From Wenzhouxiangella sp. (lineage in GTDB: Bacteria; Pseudomonadota; Gammaproteobacteria; Xanthomonadales; Wenzhouxiangellaceae), in NCBI GenBank assembly GCA_007119095.1, contig SKQI01000179.1:1-10154 (forward strand): DNA of 10,154 bases. Reading direction: 5' to 3'. Positions 1 through 6,613 of this stretch are shown piece after piece. The notes under the pieces are model-generated. The model had not been told where the DNA came from and did no database searches. It was given only the letters and a program-made list of their open reading frames with translations. Position 1 is the first letter of the stretch. Every line of letters starts with the position of its first letter. The position numbers were made by a program, and so were the translations under genes.

Positions 1-128
1 CGCTGACCGCCAGCTTCGGCGTCGTCAGCCTGCGTGCGGATGAGAGCTCGCGCGAGCTGATGAAGCGCGCCGATAGTTTGATGTACCGGGCCAAAGCAGC
101 TGGCAGGGCCCGGATCGAGGCTGGTTGA
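1..128 (+). CDS. GGDEF-domain protein (diguanylate cyclase), 3' end only
   Basis: Reading from base 3 gives 41 in-frame codons ending in TGA at 126-128. The residues contain the C-terminal signature of GGDEF domains: a TASFGV-type strand (LTASFGVVSL), then an ELMKRADSLMYRAKAAGRAR segment, the usual last helix and end of the fold. GGDEF domains make the second messenger c-di-GMP from two GTP. The catalytic GG(D/E)EF loop and any sensory N-terminus lie upstream of the window, so activity and input signal cannot be judged. The protein ends about three residues after the domain, so GGDEF is its C-terminal domain and no EAL domain follows. The gene is convergent with the small minus-strand gene, with only 2 bp between stop codons. 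Confidence 0.85.
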   Translation, partial: LTASFGVVSLRADESSRELMKRADSLMYRAKAAGRARIEAG

Positions 129-130
129 GG

Positions 131-424
131 TCAGGCCCGCCCAACGTCCGTATCCAGCGGCGAGTGCAAGTACTCACTTTCTTCGGCCGATTGCATCACC
201 AGTTGGACCAGCTCTTCCAGTCGTTCCCTGGCGGTCATCAAGTCATCCGGGTTTGGCTCGTCCTGGGGCTGATGTGCATACAGCCAGAATTGAACGGCTC
301 CGGCAATCAGCCCGTCAGAAAGCGCCCACGGGTCAGCTTCCGGATGTTGCTCGGCAAGCCGATTGCCAAGGTCAACCACGGCATCGGCAGCATGATCGAA
401 TAGGGCTTCGTTATCGTCGTTCAT
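131..424 (-). CDS. Small acidic conserved-type hypothetical protein (97 aa), possibly DUF3144-like
   Basis: The start is set at the ATG at 424-422 because a good Shine-Dalgarno (GGAGA, 434-430, minus strand) sits just upstream. The frame stays open upstream but there it is only a shadow of the patatin gene. The 97-residue product (MNDDNEALFDHAADAVV...) is acidic, predicted mostly helical, and has no signal peptide or membrane segment, so it is probably cytosolic. The spacing of FDHAAD, the central AL-DGLIAGAVQFWLYA helix and the later ARERLEELVQLVMQ helix loosely resembles my memory of DUF3144 proteins (F..RAD..I.L.N, then S..MYA.ARFNA). That is a weak family suggestion, not an assignment. 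It lies 22 bp after the patatin stop on the same strand, so the two are probably co-transcribed. No function can be given. Confidence 0.75.
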   Translation of the reverse strand: MNDDNEALFDHAADAVVDLGNRLAEQHPEADPWALSDGLIAGAVQFWLYAHQPQDEPNPDDLMTARERLEELVQLVMQSAEESEYLHSPLDTDVGRA

Positions 425-446
425 TTTCGTCTCCAGGGGCCTCGTT

Positions 447-1388
447 TCAGTATGGCCGATATTGTTCGATGGCGTGACGTGCCATCTCTGCGCCCAGGTC
501 GATGACTTCGCGGGCGCGGTGGAATTCGTGCACCATGCAGGCGTTTTTCGGGATCCGTATGACCAGATCAGGCTGGAAGCTGGCCAGTTGCTGGCGAGTA
601 ATGGCGGCTTCCATGACATCCAGCGATCGCATCATCACGGCCAGCAGGCCGGGTTGGCTGTCGGTAGGCTTGCGGTCCTTGGAAAAGCTGTCCATGAAAT
701 CCCGCAGCTTGTTCATCAGGGAGGAGGCAGCCGCCTCCTTGGCTTCCTCTTCGGCGTTTTCCTTGGCCGCATTGCTTGCGTCTGATTTGCGGTCTCGTCC
801 TTCCAGCCTCGCGTCTTCCTTTCCATTGACGTCGACGACCACCGTCAGGTCTGTGATGCAGCGCAGCGTCGGAGCCACGGGAATCGGATTGAGCAAACCG
901 CCATCGACCAGGGTTCGATTGCGGTAGCGATGGGGCGTGAATACGCCTGGAATGGCGATTGAGGCTCGAATTGCGTCGAACAACGGACCCCGATCCATCC
1001 ACACTTCTCGACCTTGGTCGATATCCACCGCCACTGCAGTGTAGTCAAGCGCCAGGTCCTCAATGTTCAGCTCGCCGACCAGTTCTTCAAGCTTGGTGAT
1101 GATCTTCCGACCCTTGATGAATCCCCCGCCAGAGAATGTCCAGTCCAGCAGCGACAACACGTCGGACTGGCCGAGCTGGCAAACCCATTCCTCGTAGGCG
1201 TCGAGTTTGTCGGCTGCGTAGATACCGCCGACCAGGGCGCCCATGGAGCTGCCGGCCAGCGCTTCAATCCTGACACCGGCCCGCTGCAGTTCCGCAATGG
1301 CACCAATATGGGCAAGTCCCCGCGCTCCGCCCGAGCCTAACACCAGCGAAATTGTTTTGTCTTCGAGTGGACGACAGGTTGCATTCAT
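447..1388 (-). CDS. Patatin-like phospholipase, RssA type (313 aa)
   Basis: This is a cytosolic patatin-family serine acyl hydrolase, expected to cleave acyl esters of phospholipids or related lipids. The diagnostic parts are in order: the oxyanion loop GSGGARG (residues 18-24), the nucleophile elbow GSSMG (46-50) with Ser48, and the dyad aspartate in VDGGLLNPIPV (Asp162). The length is close to E. coli RssA (about 300 aa). No signal peptide is seen. After the core, residues about 187-245 form a highly charged Lys/Glu/Ala-rich stretch, probably a helical insertion. I chose the ATG at 1388-1386 because it puts the oxyanion loop about 17 residues from the N-terminus, as is usual. An in-frame ATG at 1496 would add 36 unlikely residues and run across the divergent gene's start. 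There is no Shine-Dalgarno before 1388, but a -10-like TAGAAT lies seven bases upstream, which suggests a leaderless transcript. The physiological substrate is unknown. Confidence 0.9.
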   Translation of the reverse strand: MNATCRPLEDKTISLVLGSGGARGLAHIGAIAELQRAGVRIEALAGSSMGALVGGIYAADKLDAYEEWVCQLGQSDVLSLLDWTFSGGGFIKGRKIITKLEELVGELNIEDLALDYTAVAVDIDQGREVWMDRGPLFDAIRASIAIPGVFTPHRYRNRTLVDGGLLNPIPVAPTLRCITDLTVVVDVNGKEDARLEGRDRKSDASNAAKENAEEEAKEAAASSLMNKLRDFMDSFSKDRKPTDSQPGLLAVMMRSLDVMEAAITRQQLASFQPDLVIRIPKNACMVHEFHRAREVIDLGAEMARHAIEQYRPY

Positions 1389-1395
1389 TATCAAA

Positions 1396-1401
1396 ATTCT
1401 A
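1396..1401 (-). promoter_or_regulatory. Possible -10 box for a leaderless patatin transcript
   Basis: On the minus strand the hexamer TAGAAT (5/6 match to TATAAT) ends seven bases before the chosen ATG at 1388. Transcription would then begin at or within a base or two of the start codon, which agrees with the missing Shine-Dalgarno. No good -35 is present at 16-18 bp spacing (best is CCCACA, 3/6) and there is no extended -10 TG. The promoter would be weak or activator-dependent. This is sequence-based inference only. Confidence 0.35.
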
Positions 1402-1451
1402 CTGCGATTGCGCCCGATGTGGGCGGCCCATTGGTCAAGTCCCAGGCTTGC

Positions 1452-1467
1452 TGACTCGAACGAGTCA
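1452..1467. promoter_or_regulatory. Perfect dyad TGACTCG-AA-CGAGTCA in divergent intergenic region
   Basis: Two exact 7-bp inverted half-sites flank a 2-bp AA centre, within the 97 bp that separates the divergent patatin and hydroxylase genes. Flanking bases do not extend the symmetry. It is centred about 71 bp upstream of the inferred patatin start site and about 26 bp upstream of the hydroxylase ATG. Such a site could bind a dimeric regulator acting on both genes, or form a short hairpin in the hydroxylase leader. No known regulator consensus was recognised. Confidence 0.4.
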
Positions 1468-1485
1468 TGGCATCCTTTGGGAAGG

Positions 1486-2130
1486 ATGACAGACAACGCT
1501 ACCTATCGCCAACAGTATCGTCAGGAATTCATTGGCAGCCATTACCTGGGACAGGCCCACTTGGCATTTGCCCTTGTTTTCAGTCTCGGCGGTATTGCCT
1601 ATTGCATCACCCGCCTGGAAGCCGTTCAGCCATTGGAGTGGCTGACCATTCCGTTGGCATTCCTGTACGCCAACCTGGTGGAATACGCTGGCCATCGCTG
1701 GGTCATGCACAGGAAAGTGCCGGGCTTGGGGCTGGTCTATCGCCGGCACGCCGGTCAGCACCATCGCTTCTTTACCGATCAGCACATGGCCCTGGAGGGC
1801 TGGCGTGACTGCAAGGTGGTGCTGTTTCCGGCCATTCTGATGATCTTTTTCTTCGGTGCATTCGCCGCACCGCTTGGTTTGCTGCTGGCCTGGCTTGCCA
1901 GTGCGAACGTCGCCTGGTTGTTCGTGATCGTTGCCCTCGGCTACTACCTGAACTACGAACTGCTGCACCTGGCCTATCACCTGCCCGATGACTCACCATT
2001 CCTGAAGCTACCGTTTCTCAAGCGTCTGCGCCGCCTGCATCACACCCACCACCGCACCGACCTGATGGCCCACGCCAACTTCAATATCACCTACCCTATC
2101 GGAGATTGGTTGTTTGGGACGAAAAGATAG
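1486..2130 (+). CDS. Fatty acid hydroxylase / sterol desaturase superfamily membrane protein (214 aa)
   Basis: This is an integral membrane di-iron oxygenase of the fatty acid hydroxylase superfamily, expected to use O2 to hydroxylate or desaturate a lipid or isoprenoid substrate. The histidine motifs that bind the two irons are visible: HRWVMH (70-75), HAGQHH (88-93), HLAYH (161-165) and HHTHH (185-189), with H196 further on. Hydrophobic segments lie at about 24-42, 48-65, 110-134 and 140-158, so the His clusters sit on the cytoplasmic face as in the family. At 214 aa it is compact, in the size range of small bacterial members and CrtZ-type hydroxylases. The ATG at 1486 is preferred because the protein start looks natural, but the purine run GGGAAGG directly abuts it and is too close to be an ideal ribosome site. 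An in-frame ATG at 1417 would add 23 unconvincing residues. It is divergent from the patatin gene, hinting at shared lipid-related control. The substrate cannot be told from sequence. Confidence 0.88.
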   Translation: MTDNATYRQQYRQEFIGSHYLGQAHLAFALVFSLGGIAYCITRLEAVQPLEWLTIPLAFLYANLVEYAGHRWVMHRKVPGLGLVYRRHAGQHHRFFTDQHMALEGWRDCKVVLFPAILMIFFFGAFAAPLGLLLAWLASANVAWLFVIVALGYYLNYELLHLAYHLPDDSPFLKLPFLKRLRRLHHTHHRTDLMAHANFNITYPIGDWLFGTKR

Positions 2131-2201
2131 GGTTCAGGTTTCAGGGTTCAGGTTTCAGGAAAACCTGGATCGAAGCCTCCCCTGAACCCTGAACCCTTTT
2201 T
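2129..2201. terminator. Bidirectional terminator between convergent hydroxylase and RND genes
   Basis: The 73-bp gap between two convergent stop codons can fold into a hairpin. An outer 10-bp stem pairs AGGGTTCAGG (2129-2138) with CCTGAACCCT (2188-2197). An inner 7-bp stem pairs CAGGTTT (2149-2155) with AAACCTG (2161-2167) around a 5-base loop. On the plus strand the outer stem runs into five T residues (2197-2201). On the minus strand it is followed by ATCTTTTC, a weaker T-tract. Because the arms are repeated heptads, several alternative registers are possible. The position and T-tracts support termination for both genes. Confidence 0.7.
2130..2157 (+). repeat. Heptanucleotide tandem repeat, four units (GGGTTCA/GGTTTCA alternating)
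   Basis: Beginning at the last base of the hydroxylase stop codon, the sequence reads GGGTTCA, GGTTTCA, GGGTTCA, GGTTTCA without interruption, then GGA. It can also be read as two exact 14-bp copies (AGGGTTCAGGTTTC at 2129-2142 and 2143-2156). Two inverted heptads (TGAACCC TGAACCC, 2183-2196) lie downstream, so the whole forms the arms of the bidirectional terminator. Confidence 0.85.
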
Positions 2202-2203
2202 CT

Positions 2204-5200
2204 CTATTGAACCGCCACCATGCCGCTACCTTCGTGGCCTCGAATGCGCTGGACGAAGCGCACAAAATCATCCCCGATCAAGTAAAGAATCGGGATCAGG
2301 CCCAGGGTAATGACCGTGGCGAAAACGATGCCGAAAGCCAGCGATGTAGCCATGGGAATGACGAGCTGGGCCTGCAGACTGGTTTCGAAGAACACGATCG
2401 GGGCCAGGCCGAAGAAGGTGGTCAGCGAAGTCAGCAGGATGGCGCGGAAGCGGGCCCTGGTTGCCTTGATCGCTGCCTCGATGCGGCTTTGACCTTCACG
2501 GCGATGGCGATTGACGAAGTCAACCAGGATCAAGCTGTCGTTAACCACCACCCCGGCCAGGGCGATGATGCCGAACATGCTCAGCAGGCTGATCGGAATA
2601 CCCAGGATCCAGTGTCCGACCACTGCCCCGATCATGCCGAAAGGAATGACCGACATGATCAGTAGCGGCTGTAAATAGGAGCGCAGCGGAATGGCAATGA
2701 GAGCATAAATCAGGAACAGGGCGAAGGCCGTACCCCACAACAGTTCGCGCTGCATTTCCTGCTGGCTGCGGGTGGCACCGGCCAGGCGATAGCTGACACC
2801 GGGATAATTGGCGAGGATGTTGGGGAGATGGGTATCTCGCAACTCGGCGGCGATCCGCCCCGGTTCCGCCACGTCCTTGTCAACGCGTCCGGTGACGCTG
2901 ATGGAACGCTCCCGGTCAAAGCGTCGAATGATCGACGGGCTGGAACCGACTTCCACATCGGCAACCGAGGAGAACGGCACCGCATCGCCGTTGGGGGCGC
3001 GGATTCGCATGCTTTCCAGGTACCCTTCCGAACGCCGTTGCTCGGTCGGGTAGCGAACCATGACGCGCACTTCATCCTGACCGCGTTGAATCCGTTGCAC
3101 CTCTTCACCAAAAAATGCCTGCCGTACCTGGCGCGCCAGATCCTGTTGGCTCAAACCCAATACTTCGGCTTCTGGGCGAATGCTGAGCTGAAGTTCGCGC
3201 AGGCCACCTTCGTAGGAGTTGCGCACATCGAAGGTGCCGTTATAGGCACGTATGCGCTCTTCCAGGGCTGCTGCCGCTCCCTGGAGCTGAACCAGGTCGC
3301 GCCCGACCAGCTGGAAACTCAGGTCAGGTCCATCGCCGCCCGGGCCACCGCCCCCGCCAATTCTCAAGCCGCGAACGCCAGGCATTTCACCGACCTCTTC
3401 GCGCCAAAGCCGCTCGAGCTCCGGGATTGGAATCTGGTTGTCTTCGTCACGGTTGAGTTCAACCATGATAGTGCCGCTGGTATCCGAGCCTGCCCAGGCG
3501 AAAATTGTTCTGACGACAGGGTCGGCAAAGCCATGCTCCTGCTGAACTCGCCTATCGACAGCCTGGAGGGCTTCGATCAGACGGTCCAGGTTGGCGTGGG
3601 TCGCTCTGGCCGGCGTACCCTCGTTCATCTCGAGGTTGACGCGCATGAAATCCCCGGCCAGGTCCGGGAAGGGCACGTAGCGCACCGCGCCACCGGCAAT
3701 CAAGCCCACGGAAAGAATAAGAATGGAGATGGCGCCGGCCAGCGACAGGTAGCGCCTGCGTAGCATCACCCGCAAGCTGGGCAGGTAGATGTTGTCGACA
3801 AAGCGGTACAGGTTGTCGGAAAACCCACGCTGGAAACGGACCAGTCGATTGGGCGTATCGGTCTCATATTTCTTGACCCGCATATGGGCCAGGTGGGCCG
3901 GCAGGATCAGCTTGGACTCGACCAGCGACATGATCAGGCAAAGCACGACCACCCAGCCAATGGCAGCAAAGAACTGGCCCTGAACACCCGATACCAGCAG
4001 GATGGGCAGGAAGGCGGCGATTGTGGTCAGCACTCCGAACGTCGCCGGCACCGCTACCTTGTTGACGCCGTTGACCACGTTTTCCACCGAATGGCCTTTT
4101 TCCCGTATCTCGGTATAGGCCGATTCGCCCATGATGATGGCATCGTCGACGACGATACCCAGCACGACCAGAAAGCCGAACAGGCTGATCAAGTTGATGG
4201 TCACTCCCACCGTCGGCAGCAGCCAGACCGCGCCCATGAACGCGATCAGCAGGCCGACCATCACCCAAAATGCCAGCTTCAGGCGCAGAAACAGCGTCAG
4301 CATCAAAAATACCAACAGTGCCCCGGCCAGCAGGTTCTTGGCCATCATCTCCAGACGGCCCTGCAGGTAAAAAGATCGGTCCGCCCACCACTCGACCTGA
4401 ATGCCGGACGGCAGGTTTTGTTGCATTTGGTCAACATAGGCCCGAACTTCGCGTGAGATGGCCAGCGCGTTCTGCTCGCCAACGCTCAACACGCGCACGC
4501 CAATGGCTGCCTGCCCGTTGTGGTTGATGTACCAGTCACGGTCGATGAAGCCGTCGTTGATCGTCGCCACGTCGCGCACGCGCACCCGGCTGCCGTCCGG
4601 GTTGGTGCGAATCACGATCTCTTCGAAATCGCTGCCGACATAGGCCTGGCCCACGGTTCTCACAAGGATATCGCCGCCGGCCGTCTGGATGCGCCCGCCG
4701 GGCAGGTCCAGCGACGAACGTCGGATCGCCTGGGCCACCTCGCCCAGGGTCAGGTCGAAGGCCTGCAGCGTTTCCTCGCGCACCTCGATGGCAATCTCGT
4801 AGGGCCGTGCCCCGGCCAATTCTGCACGGGTCACGGAGGGCAGGGCGATGATGTCATCCCGCACCTGCCGGGCTTTTTCCTTCAGCGTGCGTTCCGATAC
4901 ATCGCCAAGGACCGAAACCATGATCACTTCCTGGCTCCAGGTATTGCGCTGGTATAGCGGTCGTTCGGTTTCGGCCGGAAAGGTTGCGATGGAGTCGACC
5001 CGGCTTTTGATTTCGTCAAGGACTTCAAGCACGTCGTAGCTCAGATCAACCTCGATCGAGACCGAACCGGAGCCTTCGCGAGCGGTCGAGGTCATTTCAC
5101 GCACGCCCTCGATGTCCTGCACGGCTTCCTCGATCTTTATCAGTACCCCCTGCTCGACATCGCGTGGCGTGCCGCCGCGGTAGGGTACGGTCACGGTGAT

Positions 5201-5359
5201 GTAGTTCGTTTCGATCCGCGGCTGTACTTCCTTGGTGATGGTGATGGCCGTGTAGGTGCCGCCGGCCAGCAGACAGACCATCAGCAGGTTCGCCGCCACC
5301 GGGTTGTGGGCGAACCAGGCAATGATGTTGGCATACCAGTTGCGTTCCTGATCCATCAT
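2204..5359 (-). CDS. RND efflux transporter, inner membrane permease subunit (AcrB/HAE1-like, 1051 aa)
   Basis: This proton-driven pump of the inner membrane exports drugs, solvents or other hydrophobic compounds through a tripartite complex. The length and layout are typical: TM1 near 17-37, a periplasmic porter loop to about 340, TM2-6 at about 342-483, TM7 near 540-560, a second porter loop, then TM8-12 at about 873-1028. The proton-relay aspartates are present as VVDDAIIM in TM4 (Asp405, Asp406). At the place of the AcrB TM10 lysine this protein has Asn940 (VVNDSLIL), a pattern I associate with less-studied COG0841 branches rather than AcrB/MexB. A glycine-rich loop (GGGGGPGGDG, 668-677) lies in the second porter region. 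Two adjacent ATGs are possible. A GGAG site (5367-5364) is 4 bases from the first and 7 from the second, and the second overlaps the adaptor stop by one base (TGATG). It is coupled to the upstream adaptor gene. Substrate range is unknown, and no outer membrane partner is encoded here. Confidence 0.95.
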   Translation of the reverse strand: MMDQERNWYANIIAWFAHNPVAANLLMVCLLAGGTYTAITITKEVQPRIETNYITVTVPYRGGTPRDVEQGVLIKIEEAVQDIEGVREMTSTAREGSGSVSIEVDLSYDVLEVLDEIKSRVDSIATFPAETERPLYQRNTWSQEVIMVSVLGDVSERTLKEKARQVRDDIIALPSVTRAELAGARPYEIAIEVREETLQAFDLTLGEVAQAIRRSSLDLPGGRIQTAGGDILVRTVGQAYVGSDFEEIVIRTNPDGSRVRVRDVATINDGFIDRDWYINHNGQAAIGVRVLSVGEQNALAISREVRAYVDQMQQNLPSGIQVEWWADRSFYLQGRLEMMAKNLLAGALLVFLMLTLFLRLKLAFWVMVGLLIAFMGAVWLLPTVGVTINLISLFGFLVVLGIVVDDAIIMGESAYTEIREKGHSVENVVNGVNKVAVPATFGVLTTIAAFLPILLVSGVQGQFFAAIGWVVVLCLIMSLVESKLILPAHLAHMRVKKYETDTPNRLVRFQRGFSDNLYRFVDNIYLPSLRVMLRRRYLSLAGAISILILSVGLIAGGAVRYVPFPDLAGDFMRVNLEMNEGTPARATHANLDRLIEALQAVDRRVQQEHGFADPVVRTIFAWAGSDTSGTIMVELNRDEDNQIPIPELERLWREEVGEMPGVRGLRIGGGGGPGGDGPDLSFQLVGRDLVQLQGAAAALEERIRAYNGTFDVRNSYEGGLRELQLSIRPEAEVLGLSQQDLARQVRQAFFGEEVQRIQRGQDEVRVMVRYPTEQRRSEGYLESMRIRAPNGDAVPFSSVADVEVGSSPSIIRRFDRERSISVTGRVDKDVAEPGRIAAELRDTHLPNILANYPGVSYRLAGATRSQQEMQRELLWGTAFALFLIYALIAIPLRSYLQPLLIMSVIPFGMIGAVVGHWILGIPISLLSMFGIIALAGVVVNDSLILVDFVNRHRREGQSRIEAAIKATRARFRAILLTSLTTFFGLAPIVFFETSLQAQLVIPMATSLAFGIVFATVITLGLIPILYLIGDDFVRFVQRIRGHEGSGMVAVQ

Positions 5360-6582
5360 TCGTCTCCAGCCGGCCCGGCCATTTCACCAGCCGGTAGCAG
5401 GCGCAGCATCGGCTCTTCGGGCTCGGTCTCGCGCACTCTCAGACTCATGCCTGGAATCGGGGCTGAAATGGCCGTCGTCACGACTCGATCGCTGGACGAC
5501 AGATTGTTGTAAACGTAGACCCGGTCGGGCGTGGATCGCAGCACTTCCACTGACCTGATTTCCAGACGATCGTCGCTGCCAACAATATGCAAGGAGTTGC
5601 CTTCCCGCAGGGCAGTCCGTGGCAAAACCATCAGCCCGGCTGCCTCGCGGCCCTGGATGTCGGCATGAACGAACGTGCCCATGGTCAGTGGAACGCGCTG
5701 CTCGTTGCCCAACAGTCCATACGGGTCCTGGACGGCAACGACGACGAAATTCAGGCGGGTGGTTTCTTCGACCACGCCTTCGCTTCGCACCACTTCGCCC
5801 TGCCACTCGCCGCGCTGCCCTGAAACGCTTCCGCGCAGGCGCACGGGTACCGGCTTGGCAGCCGTTTCGCCGGGTCGCGGCAACTCAAGAAAGGCCATAT
5901 CCTGATCAGACAGCGGCAGTCGCACTTCGGCTACATCTATGGCAAAGGTCACGCCGACGACGGTGCCGGGAGAGACAAACTGTCCGAGATCCACCTGGCG
6001 GCTGCGCACCATGCCGTCATACGGCAATCGAATTCTGGTCCGCTCCAGGTTACGGCGTGCGCGCATGACGGCGGCTTCCGAGGCCAGTACAGCGGCCTGG
6101 GCGCCGGCCACTTGCGGCAACCGAAGCACCAATTCACCGGGTTCACGCTGATCTCCATGCATTCGGCGCCAGTCCTGGCGGGCCTGATCAGAGCGTGCCT
6201 GCTCATCGGCCAGGCGAGCCCTTGCCGAGGCCAGGTCAGCTTCGGCCTGCAACAGCGCCGCTTCGTAGTCGCTGGGGTCTATCTCGGCCAGAACATCCCC
6301 GGCGCGGAAGAAACCGCCGGCGTTGAACTTGTCGGACAGGCTGACAATACGCCCTGATACTTCAGCGGCAACCTGGGTCTGGTTCCTGGGGCGTACCGTT
6401 CCCTGGGCAGGAACTTCGAAAAACTCGACGCCGGACTCTGGCCGGATCGTATCGACCAGCATGGCCGCGGCAGTGACCTCGCGTTCCTCCGGCTGCGGGC
6501 GCAGCTTGGCTAATTGGACAACGATGCCCAACGAGACAATAATCAACAGGGGCGGCAACCCGTAAGTGATCAGTTTCTTCAA
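5356..6582 (-). CDS. RND efflux periplasmic adaptor (HlyD/AcrA membrane fusion protein, 408 aa)
   Basis: This subunit bridges the RND permease and an outer membrane channel. From a TTG start it reads MKKLITYGLPPLLIIVSLG, a short cytoplasmic lysine pair and one hydrophobic anchor (about 8-23). There is no lipobox cysteine, so it is membrane-anchored rather than a lipoprotein. Next come the first lipoyl half (about 61-103, AAEVSGRIVSL), an Ala/Arg/Glu-rich coiled-coil hairpin (about 104-183), the second lipoyl half (184-213, PYDGMVRSRQVDLGQFV) and a beta-barrel and membrane-proximal region to the end. The TTG at 6582-6580 is chosen because GGGAG lies six bases upstream and the product begins exactly like an anchor. 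An ATG start at 6660 would add 26 residues with no ribosome site and would turn the palindromic upstream DNA into coding sequence. The stop overlaps the permease start by 4 bp, so the two are translationally coupled. Confidence 0.92.
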   Translation of the reverse strand: MKKLITYGLPPLLIIVSLGIVVQLAKLRPQPEEREVTAAAMLVDTIRPESGVEFFEVPAQGTVRPRNQTQVAAEVSGRIVSLSDKFNAGGFFRAGDVLAEIDPSDYEAALLQAEADLASARARLADEQARSDQARQDWRRMHGDQREPGELVLRLPQVAGAQAAVLASEAAVMRARRNLERTRIRLPYDGMVRSRQVDLGQFVSPGTVVGVTFAIDVAEVRLPLSDQDMAFLELPRPGETAAKPVPVRLRGSVSGQRGEWQGEVVRSEGVVEETTRLNFVVVAVQDPYGLLGNEQRVPLTMGTFVHADIQGREAAGLMVLPRTALREGNSLHIVGSDDRLEIRSVEVLRSTPDRVYVYNNLSSSDRVVTTAISAPIPGMSLRVRETEPEEPMLRLLPAGEMAGPAGDE

Positions 6583-6588
6583 GATCGG

Positions 6589-6593
6589 CTCCC
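6589..6593 (-). promoter_or_regulatory. Shine-Dalgarno GGGAG deciding the TTG start of the adaptor
   Basis: GGGAG on the minus strand sits six bases before TTG at 6582. It is the only good ribosome site near the N-terminal anchor codons (AAGAAACTG follows the TTG), and it argues against the upstream ATG at 6660, which has none. Confidence 0.65.
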
Positions 6594-6613
6594 GATCAAC
6601 AGCAAGTTCAATA

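Noticed and set aside
1243..1485. N-terminal extension of the hydroxylase frame back to 1243
   Set aside because: The extra residues are the antisense of the patatin gene start and carry no membrane or family features. The natural start is near 1486.
2130..2157. Heptad repeat as a CRISPR array or telomere-like array
   Set aside because: The units are only 7 bp with no spacers, and the whole is explained by a hairpin between convergent genes.
2828..3763. Plus-strand open frame of 311 codons opposite the RND permease
   Set aside because: It is antisense to an intact transporter with normal motifs, and the translated product has no domain or signal of its own.
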